Positions 5,883 to 11,383 of a stretch of DNA of 15,960 nucleotides are shown here, in pieces. Below the pieces are notes generated by a model. It was not told where the DNA came from. It did no database searches and saw only the letters and a list, made by a program, of their open reading frames with translations. The DNA is taken from contig CAZNRD010000057.1 of the NCBI GenBank assembly GCA_964575425.1, forward strand, positions 1-15,960, written 5' to 3'. The stretch comes from DATEAV01 sp964575425. GTDB taxonomy: Bacteria; Chloroflexota; Anaerolineae; Anaerolineales; E44-bin32. The number at the start of each line of letters is the position of its first letter. Position 1 is the stretch's first letter. Position numbers and translations under genes: made by a program.

Positions 5883-6506
5883 ATGCACGACATCGAGGCT
5901 GCAGCGGAGCTCCTGGGCGGCGTCGGCGTGGCCCGACCCGAGGTCGAACAGGCCGTCATCCAGTTGCTCAACGCCGTTGGGGAGGATGTCTCGCGCGAGG
6001 GCCTGCATGACACTCCCGCACGTGTGGCCCGCATGTATGATGAGCTGCTCGCCGGGTACCGTGTGGACCCCCATGCGATGATCAACGAGGCCCTGTTTGA
6101 CGTGGACTATGACGAGATGGTCATCGTCAAGGACATCGAGTTCTACAGCCTGTGCGAGCACCACATGCTCCCCTTCCTTGGCCGGGCGCACATCGCCTAC
6201 CTGCCGGCGGGGAAGGTCATCGGCCTGTCTAAGATCCCGCGCGTCGTCGATCTGTTCGCGCGGCGGCTGCAGGTGCAGGAGCGCATGACGCGCCAGATCG
6301 CCGACTTCCTCGAAGCGGCTCTGCATCCGAGGGGTGTGGCGGTGGTCGTCGAGGGCTGGCACCTGTGCGCCACGATGCGCGGGGTGAAGAAGGCGCACGC
6401 GCTGATGGTCACCAGCGCCCTCACCGGCTCCTTCCGCGACCGCCATCTGACGCGGCAGGAGTTCTTCGATCACATCCAGCGGGAGACGCTGCAGGTTTCG
6501 ATCTGA
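5883..6506 (+). CDS. folE: GTP cyclohydrolase I
   Basis: The product is 207 residues from ATG 5883. This start is preferred over GTG 5877 because AGGGAGG (5871-5877) gives the right spacing. The enzyme converts GTP to 7,8-dihydroneopterin triphosphate, the entry step to folate (and tetrahydropterins) in the cytosol. Visible marks are REGLHDTPARVARMY near 38-52 and the zinc/catalytic segment YSLCEHHMLPF with Cys91, His93 and His94. GKVIGLSKIPRVVDLFARRLQVQERMT at 110-136 is highly conserved. The second zinc cysteine is Cys162 in WHLCATMRG. The spacing of Cys91, His94 and Cys162 equals Cys110, His113 and Cys181 of E. coli FolE. It is convergent with fabL and their stops are two bases apart. No other folate gene is adjacent, so it appears to stand alone behind its own promoter. 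Confidence 0.97.
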   Translation: MHDIEAAAELLGGVGVARPEVEQAVIQLLNAVGEDVSREGLHDTPARVARMYDELLAGYRVDPHAMINEALFDVDYDEMVIVKDIEFYSLCEHHMLPFLGRAHIAYLPAGKVIGLSKIPRVVDLFARRLQVQERMTRQIADFLEAALHPRGVAVVVEGWHLCATMRGVKKAHALMVTSALTGSFRDRHLTRQEFFDHIQRETLQVSI

Positions 6507-6511
6507 CGTCA
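6504..6511. other. 8-bp palindrome TGACGTCA formed by the two convergent stop codons
   Basis: The folE stop TGA is 6504-6506 and the fabL stop, read on the minus strand, is 6511-6509, with CG between them. The two genes therefore have no room for separate terminators between them, and transcripts must overlap into the opposite gene or end by other means. Confidence 0.9.
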
Positions 6512-7297
6512 GCCTTCGCTGCTCAGGCGAATCCCTTCGGCCGGCAGCAGGTAACCGCCGTCCACGACGATCGTCTGGCCGCGGATCATGGCCGCCTCCG
6601 GCGAGCACAGGAAGGCGACCACGCCGGCAACGTCCTCCGGCGTCACCAGGCGGCCGGCGGGGGTACCTTGGGCGACGTGAGCCAGGACAGTGCCGTCGCG
6701 TAAGGCGTCGAAGTGGCGCAGCGCGTCGGTGGCGACGATGCCCGGCGAGACGGCGTTAACGACGATCCCGAGCGGCGCCAGTTCCACCGCCAGGTAGCGC
6801 GTCAGAGCCTCGATAGCGGCTTTCGAAGCGCCCACCACGACGTAGTCCGGCAGCACGCGAGACGAGCCGGGGCTGGAGATGCTGACGATGGCCCCGCCGC
6901 CCCGCCGCTGCATCAAGGGGGCTGCCCGCTGGGCACAGAAGAGCAGCGAGCGGGCGTTGATGTTCATCGTCCATTCCCAGCCCTTCGGTCTCTGCGCCAG
7001 CGCCGGGCGGTTGTAGCCGGAGGCGGCGTTGCAGACAAGCATGTCGAGACCGCCGAACGCGTGCTCGACAGTGTCGAACAGACGGGCGATGCCGTCCAGG
7101 TCTCCCACGTCGGCCCTCACCACGAGTGCCTGGCGGCCCAACTCGCGTATCTGCTGCGCGGTCTCTTCAGCAGGGGCGCGGTTGCGGAAGAAGTTGACCG
7201 CCACGTCGGCCCCTTCTTGAGCCAGGCGCAGGGCGATGGCCCGGCCAATGCCGCGGCCGGAGCCAGTGACCAGTGCCACCTTCCCGGCAAAGCGCAT
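6509..7297 (-). CDS. fabL: Enoyl-[acyl-carrier-protein] reductase III (FabL-type SDR)
   Basis: The product is 262 residues from ATG 7297, with GGAGG 6 bases upstream. The frame stays open far upstream, antisense to the patatin gene, but only this start has a ribosome site. The Rossmann motif TGSGRGIG (11-18) and CNAASG (89-94) mark an SDR. The active site is not the usual YxxxK: the sequence DYVVVGASK gives Tyr152-(x)6-Lys159, the enoyl-reductase spacing. Around it, WTMNINARSLLFCAQ, ALTRYLAVELAP, IVVNAVSPGIVATDALRHF, NTP/GTPAGR and MIRGQTIVVDGG follow Bacillus FabL closely as I remember it. The role is NADPH-dependent reduction of trans-2-enoyl-ACP, the last step of fatty-acid elongation. The last 12 residues (LPAEGIRLSSEG) are a short extension. 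It is divergent from a lipid hydrolase gene. Confidence 0.88.
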   Translation of the reverse strand: MRFAGKVALVTGSGRGIGRAIALRLAQEGADVAVNFFRNRAPAEETAQQIRELGRQALVVRADVGDLDGIARLFDTVEHAFGGLDMLVCNAASGYNRPALAQRPKGWEWTMNINARSLLFCAQRAAPLMQRRGGGAIVSISSPGSSRVLPDYVVVGASKAAIEALTRYLAVELAPLGIVVNAVSPGIVATDALRHFDALRDGTVLAHVAQGTPAGRLVTPEDVAGVVAFLCSPEAAMIRGQTIVVDGGYLLPAEGIRLSSEG

Positions 7298-7323
7298 GCC
7301 ATGCCTCCAGAGCGAACGACGCC

Positions 7324-7332
7324 ATGATACCA
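7324..7332 (-). promoter_or_regulatory. Extended -10 promoter-like site for fabL
   Basis: On the minus strand TGGTATCAT, with hexamer TATCAT, ends 26 bases before the fabL ATG and 15 bases before the ribosome site. No clear -35 box is present. The site fits the TGnTAnnAT pattern of its neighbours. Confidence 0.5.
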
Positions 7333-7396
7333 TCGGACCGGACCGGGCGCCCCGCCCCTCGCTTGGGGGCCTCCGCATGGAGTGTGGGACAGGATG

Positions 7397-7405
7397 TGGT
7401 AGCAT
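7397..7405 (+). promoter_or_regulatory. Extended -10 promoter-like site for the patatin gene
   Basis: TGGTAGCAT, with hexamer TAGCAT, lies 126 bases before the patatin ATG. The leader this predicts contains a short perfect hairpin, CCCAGC-AA-GCTGGG, at 7465-7478. A -35 box is not evident. Confidence 0.4.
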
Positions 7406-7531
7406 CAAGGCGATGTTTGGAACCGCGTGCTGCCCCAGCCGCGAGGAGCGTTGTGCGGCGCACGCCCAGCAAGCTGGGGGGTGAGGCAGCCAACCTGAGA
7501 GATTCGCACCCGAAGGCACCTGGGGGGCACC

Positions 7532-8413
7532 ATGGACATCTGTGTTGCACTGGGTGGGGGAGGCGCCAGAGGGCTGGCGCACGTCGGGGTCCTGAGGGTC
7601 CTGGAGGGGGAGAGATTCCGCATCCGGGCCATTGCCGGCACGAGCATGGGCGGCGTGATCGCCGCCCTCTACGCCGCTGACCATTCGCCTGACGATATGC
7701 TCAAGCGCTCCTCCTCGATGTCGCTCACGGCGCTTCTGCGCGCGCGGCCCGAAGGTGCGGGGCTCGTCGGACTTGGCCGCGTGACCGAATCGCTGCGATC
7801 CTACCTCGGCAGCAAGACCTTCGCCGACCTGCGAATCCCGCTGGCGCTGACGGCCACCAACCTCGAGACCGGCCAGGAGATGGTCATCACGGAGGGAGAT
7901 GTGGTGGAGGGCGTCCTGGCGACGATCGCCCTGCCGGGCATCTTCCCGCCTGCCGTCCATGGGGATCATCGCCTGGTCGATGGCGGCATGGTCGATCCCG
8001 TGCCGGTGGAGCCGGCGCGCCGGCTGTACCCGGCACCGGTGGTGGCCGTGGCGCTCTCGCCCTCGCCCGAGCTCTGGGCCGAGGCCCGTTCTCCCAGTCC
8101 GCTCGGCGCGCTGCCGCTGTTCGAGATGCTGTCTCGACTTCGGCCGGGGCAGGCGCTGGCTGTCTTCCTGCGCGCGCTGGAAATCTCGTCCCGGGCGATG
8201 ACCGAGCTCCACCTGAAGCTGACCCGCCCTGACCTTGTCATCCGCCCGGCCGTGTGGCACATCGGCCTCTTCGACGACGTCTCGCCCGTGGAGGCGGCGG
8301 CCATCGGCGAGCGGGCAGCACAGGCGGCGCTGCCGGAGCTTCGCGCGCTGTTCACTCCCGCCCGCCGACTGGCCCGGACGCTGCGCCGCGCCGTGGGTTC
8401 GCCGGCGAGCTGA
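7532..8413 (+). CDS. Patatin-like phospholipase / lipid acyl hydrolase (RssA-type)
   Basis: The product is 293 residues. The N-terminus MDICVALGGGGARGLAHVGV carries the oxyanion-hole glycine loop GGGGARG (8-14). The nucleophile Ser38 sits in GTSMG (36-40), and the second dyad residue Asp150 is in the DGG motif (150-152). Spacing and length fit bacterial single-domain patatins of the RssA/YchK type. Such enzymes hydrolyse acyl esters of phospholipids, but the substrate cannot be read from sequence. There is no signal peptide, so it is cytosolic or peripheral to the membrane. The C-terminal 45 residues are Ala/Arg-rich and helical. The start ATG has a G-run 4 bases upstream as its only ribosome-site candidate. 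A two-helix membrane protein follows 9 bp after the stop, and fabL is divergent. Both neighbours suggest a membrane-lipid context, which is inference. Confidence 0.9.
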   Translation: MDICVALGGGGARGLAHVGVLRVLEGERFRIRAIAGTSMGGVIAALYAADHSPDDMLKRSSSMSLTALLRARPEGAGLVGLGRVTESLRSYLGSKTFADLRIPLALTATNLETGQEMVITEGDVVEGVLATIALPGIFPPAVHGDHRLVDGGMVDPVPVEPARRLYPAPVVAVALSPSPELWAEARSPSPLGALPLFEMLSRLRPGQALAVFLRALEISSRAMTELHLKLTRPDLVIRPAVWHIGLFDDVSPVEAAAIGERAAQAALPELRALFTPARRLARTLRRAVGSPAS

Positions 8414-8422
8414 GACGAGGCG

Positions 8423-8647
8423 GTGCGGGACCTTCGCCGCTACGCGCAGAGCACGACCCGCCGGCTGCTCCTCGGTGGGCTTCTCCTGGTCTTCCTGGTG
8501 GGCGACGGCCTGGTGTGGCTGATCTACGGCGATGCCGCCGGGCGCGCTGCGCTCCTGTGCAGCGGCCTGGGCATCGGCCTCCTGGTGCTCATCTTTGCCG
8601 CCCTCGAGGTGGTGTCGAGGGCAGCACGCAAGGCGCGCGAGGAGTGA
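8423..8647 (+). CDS. Small two-helix membrane protein of unknown function
   Basis: The product is 74 residues from GTG 8423, 9 bases after the patatin stop. The basic N-terminus MRDLRRYAQSTTRR is followed by two hydrophobic helices, about 15-36 (LLLGGLLLVFLVGDGLVWLI) and 42-64 (AALLCSGLGIGLLVLIFAAL). A charged tail RAARKAREE ends it. Charge placement suggests both termini face the cytosol. The ribosome site is poor: GAGG is only 2 bases from the GTG, so translation may depend on coupling to the patatin gene. I do not recognise a family. Co-transcription with a lipid hydrolase suggests, but does not show, a membrane-anchoring or accessory role. Confidence 0.6.
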   Translation: MRDLRRYAQSTTRRLLLGGLLLVFLVGDGLVWLIYGDAAGRAALLCSGLGIGLLVLIFAALEVVSRAARKAREE

Positions 8648-8672
8648 GCGGCAGCGCCCGCGCTTACTTCCG

Positions 8673-8681
8673 TGATATCAT
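8673..8681 (+). promoter_or_regulatory. Extended -10 promoter-like site for the tkt operon
   Basis: TGATATCAT, with hexamer TATCAT, is followed about 190 bases later by the tkt ATG. There is no obvious -35 box. The predicted transcript starts near 8688, just before the structured leader. Confidence 0.5.
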
Positions 8682-8690
8682 CTCTATCAG

Positions 8691-8827
8691 CCGGTGCACC
8701 GACCCTGTCCAGTCTCGTCCTGGACAGGGCCACCCTCGGCGCCGGAAAACTCGCAACCATGGTTCGATCCCATCCCATATGGGCGGCAGCTAATCTTGAC
8801 GGAAGCCATCACCAGGGATGGCTTCCG
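8691..8827 (+). ncRNA. Structured 5' leader of the transketolase operon (candidate cis-regulatory RNA)
   Basis: Three paired elements lie between the predicted start and tkt. The first is a 10-bp perfect stem, 8703-8712 with 8720-8729 (CCCTGTCCAG / CTGGACAGGG, 7-base loop). It is enclosed by CCGG and CCGA at 8691-8702 pairing with TCGG and CCGG at 8736-8745. The second is a palindrome CCCATATGGG at 8774-8783. The third is an 11-bp perfect stem, 8800-8810 with 8817-8827 (CGGAAGCCATC / GATGGCTTCCG, 6-base loop), ending 31 bases before the ribosome site. I match it to no known riboswitch class. It carries no T-run after either stem. The leader could regulate tkt, but a simple stabilising UTR is possible. 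Confidence 0.45.
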
Positions 8828-8870
8828 CCTGCGTCCCTGTGTCATATTTCCCATCCCTGAGGAGCGACCG

Positions 8871-10922
8871 ATGCCCGCGACCGATCTCGACAACCGCGCT
8901 ATCAACACTCTCCGCTTCCTCGCCGCCGATGCCGTCCAGCAGGCGCGCTCCGGGCATCCCGGGCTTCCCCTCGGAGCGGCGGCCATGGCCTACGCGCTGT
9001 GGTCCCGCCATCTGAAGTTCGATCCCGCGGACCCCGATTGGCCGGATCGGGACCGCTTCGTCCTCTCCGCCGGCCATGGTTCGGCCATGCTGTATGCGCT
9101 CCTTCACCTCTTCGGCTACGATCTGCCGCTCGACGAAATCCGGCGCTTCCGCCAGTGGGGCAGCAAGACACCCGGCCATCCTGAGTACGGCCTGACCCCC
9201 GGGGTCGAAACGACCACCGGCCCCCTGGGCCAGGGCTTCGCCAATGGGGTTGGCATGGCCATCGCCGCCGAGCGATTGGCGGCTCAGTACAATCGGCCGG
9301 GCTACCCCGTCGTCGACCATTACATCTACGCCATTGTCTCCGACGGCGATCTGATGGAAGGTGTGGCCTCCGAGGCAGCCTCGCTCGCCGGGCACCTCCG
9401 TCTGGGCCGCTTGATCTACCTCTACGACGACAACCGCATCACCATCGACGGCAGCACCGACATCACCTTCACCGAGGACCGGGCGGCGCGCTTTCGTGCC
9501 TACGGCTGGCACGTGTTGCATGTCGACGACGGCAACGACATCGAGGCCGTCGACCGCGCCCTGACAGCAGCCAAAGCCGAGCCCCGGCCCTCTCTCATCG
9601 TCTGCCGCACCCACATCGGCTTCGGTCTGCCGACCAAGCAGGACACCTCCGCCGCCCACGGCGAACCCGCCGGCGATGAGGAACTCAACGGTGCCAAGGC
9701 GAAACTCGGCTGGCCTGCCGAGCCTCGCTTCCTCGTCCCTGACGACGTCCGCCGGCACCTGCAGGGCCAGGCGGAGCGCGGGCGCCAGGCGCACAAGGCC
9801 TGGCAGGAAATGATGGCCCGCTACCGCCAGACGCATCCAGACCTGGCCGTCCAATTCGACCGCACTCAGGCCGGCGACCTTCCCGACGACGTGTCGCTCA
9901 ACGTCCCGCCGTTCGATCCCGACCTCAAGGGCATCGCCACCCGCGCCGCTTCGGGCAAGGTGCTCAACGCCCTGGCTCCCTGGCTCCCCGAACTGATGGG
10001 CGGCTCGGCTGACCTGACGCCTTCCAACCTGACGGCCATCAAGGGCGAGGGCGATTTCGGCCCTGATGCTCGCGCCAACCGCTACCTGCGCTTCGGTGTG
10101 AGGGAGCACGCCATGGGCGCCATCCTCAGCGGCATTGCCCTGCACCGCGGCCTGATCCCTTACGGCGGCACCTTCCTCGTCTTTTCCGATTACATGCGGC
10201 CCTCCATCCGCTTGGCCGCGATGATGGGCCTGCGCGTGATCTACGTCTTCACGCACGACTCCATCGGCCTGGGCGAGGATGGCCCAACCCACCAACCGGT
10301 CGAGCACCTGGCGGCGCTGCGCGCCATCCCCAACCTCACCGTCATCCGCCCCGCCGATGCAAATGAGACGCGGGAAGCCTGGCTCTTCGCCCTGAACCAC
10401 AAGGAGGGGCCGACCGCCCTTGCCCTCACCCGCCAGGGCGTCCCCACCCTCGACCGCCGCGAACTCTCCCGCGCGCATGGCCTGCAGCGCGGGGCTTACG
10501 TCCTGACGGACCTGGGGCGGGGCAGGCCAGAAGCAGTCCTGATGGCCTCCGGTTCGGAAGTGGCAATCATCCTCGAGGCCGGCAGGCGGCTCGCCGCTCA
10601 GGGGCGGCGCGTGCGGCTGGTGTCGTTCCCGTCGTGGGAATTGTTCGTTCGCCAGTCGGCAGCCTATCGGCGTAAGGTCCTGCCTCCCGAGGTCACGGCC
10701 CGTGTGGCGGTCGAAGCCGGCCGAAGCCTGGGCTGGGAGCGCTGGGTGGGCGACCGCGGCATCGTCATAGGCATCGACCGCTTCGGGGCTTCCGCTCCCC
10801 ACCAGGAACTCTATCGTCAGTATGGCCTCACGCCGGAGGCCGTGGTTCGCGCCGCGCGCAAGTTGATGACCAACGGGCACAAAGTGCCCACGCCAAAGCG
10901 CGCCCTTCGGAGGCGAGCATGA
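8871..10922 (+). CDS. tkt: Transketolase
   Basis: The product is 683 residues from ATG 8871, with GAGGAG 6 bases upstream. The frame is open further upstream through the leader but has no start with a ribosome site there. Transketolase moves two-carbon ketol units between pentose and other sugar phosphates using thiamine diphosphate. Conserved residues are in place: His29 (SGHPG), His69 (SAGHGS) and His103 (PGHPEYG). The diphosphate/metal motif runs from SDGDLMEG (Asp158) to DDNRITIDG (Asn188). Also present are His263 (SAAHGEP), Glu412 (FGVREHAMG, cofactor activation) and His474 (GPTHQPVEHL). These sit 1-3 residues from the E. coli TktA positions. The C-terminal 15 residues are basic (KRALRRRA). 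The stop overlaps the rpiB ATG as ATGA, so translation is coupled. Two longer, opposite-strand frames here are shadows. Confidence 0.98.
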   Translation: MPATDLDNRAINTLRFLAADAVQQARSGHPGLPLGAAAMAYALWSRHLKFDPADPDWPDRDRFVLSAGHGSAMLYALLHLFGYDLPLDEIRRFRQWGSKTPGHPEYGLTPGVETTTGPLGQGFANGVGMAIAAERLAAQYNRPGYPVVDHYIYAIVSDGDLMEGVASEAASLAGHLRLGRLIYLYDDNRITIDGSTDITFTEDRAARFRAYGWHVLHVDDGNDIEAVDRALTAAKAEPRPSLIVCRTHIGFGLPTKQDTSAAHGEPAGDEELNGAKAKLGWPAEPRFLVPDDVRRHLQGQAERGRQAHKAWQEMMARYRQTHPDLAVQFDRTQAGDLPDDVSLNVPPFDPDLKGIATRAASGKVLNALAPWLPELMGGSADLTPSNLTAIKGEGDFGPDARANRYLRFGVREHAMGAILSGIALHRGLIPYGGTFLVFSDYMRPSIRLAAMMGLRVIYVFTHDSIGLGEDGPTHQPVEHLAALRAIPNLTVIRPADANETREAWLFALNHKEGPTALALTRQGVPTLDRRELSRAHGLQRGAYVLTDLGRGRPEAVLMASGSEVAIILEAGRRLAAQGRRVRLVSFPSWELFVRQSAAYRRKVLPPEVTARVAVEAGRSLGWERWVGDRGIVIGIDRFGASAPHQELYRQYGLTPEAVVRAARKLMTNGHKVPTPKRALRRRA

Positions 10923-11383
10923 AGGTGGCTGTTGCCTGCGACCACGCAGGCTTCCCGCTGAAAGAGTTCGTGGTGGAGACCGTGCGCCGCGCCGGCCATG
11001 AGGTGATCGACCTGGGGACCGACTCCGACGCCCCCGTCGACTACCCCGACTTCGCCGCAAAGGTCGGCCGGGCGATCCAGCGCGGCGAGGCGGACCGCGG
11101 TGTGCTCCTGTGTGGCTCCGGCGTCGGCGCGGCCGTCGCCGCCAACAAGATGCGCGGCGTGCGCGCTGGCCTGTGCCACGACACCTACACCGCGCACCAG
11201 TCGGTGGAGCACGACGACGCCAACGTGCTGGCCCTCGGCGCCCGCGTCATCGGGCCGGAAGTGGCGCGCGAGGTCGTGCTCGCCTTCCTCGGCGCGCGCT
11301 TCAGCGGCGAGGAGCGGCACGTCCGCCGGCTGAAGAAGATCCTGGACCTCGAGAAAGGTGAGAGCGGCAGCGGTCCGACATGA
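10919..11383 (+). CDS. rpiB: Ribose-5-phosphate isomerase B
   Basis: The product is 154 residues, normal for RpiB/LacAB proteins. It interconverts ribulose 5-phosphate and ribose 5-phosphate. The N-terminus MKVAVACDHAGFPLK carries the Asp8-His9 phosphate/substrate pair. VLLCGSGVGAAVAANK holds the catalytic Cys65 and the anion-binding glycine loop. CHDTYTAHQSVEHDDANVLALGAR is the usual second active-site segment. The last 12 residues (KGESGSGPT region) are a flexible tail. It overlaps tkt upstream (ATGA at 10919-10922) and tal/pgi downstream (ATGA at 11380-11383), so the three are translated as a coupled unit. There is no sign of truncation. Confidence 0.97.
   Translation: MKVAVACDHAGFPLKEFVVETVRRAGHEVIDLGTDSDAPVDYPDFAAKVGRAIQRGEADRGVLLCGSGVGAAVAANKMRGVRAGLCHDTYTAHQSVEHDDANVLALGARVIGPEVAREVVLAFLGARFSGEERHVRRLKKILDLEKGESGSGPT

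Noticed and set aside
7406..7531. Possible thiamine riboswitch in the patatin leader (CTGAGA and later ACCCGAAGG, CCTGG)
   Set aside because: The conserved GGGGTGC start and the ACCTGATCTGG-TAATGCCAGCG part are missing, and a lipid hydrolase is not a thiamine gene. The words match by chance.
7298..8260. Long upstream extension of the fabL frame, antisense to the patatin gene
   Set aside because: The SDR homology begins at MRFAGK (7297), where GGAGG has correct spacing. The extension has low-complexity shadow composition.
8694..8870. In-frame N-terminal extension of transketolase
   Set aside because: Family proteins start near MPATDLDNRAINTLRFL, the ATG at 8871 has GAGGAG 6 bases upstream, and the extension covers strong hairpins.
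8790..11060. 756-codon open frame antisense to tkt and rpiB
   Set aside because: It is a shadow caused by high third-position GC. The opposite strand encodes an unmistakable transketolase with all catalytic residues, and the antisense product shows no domain.
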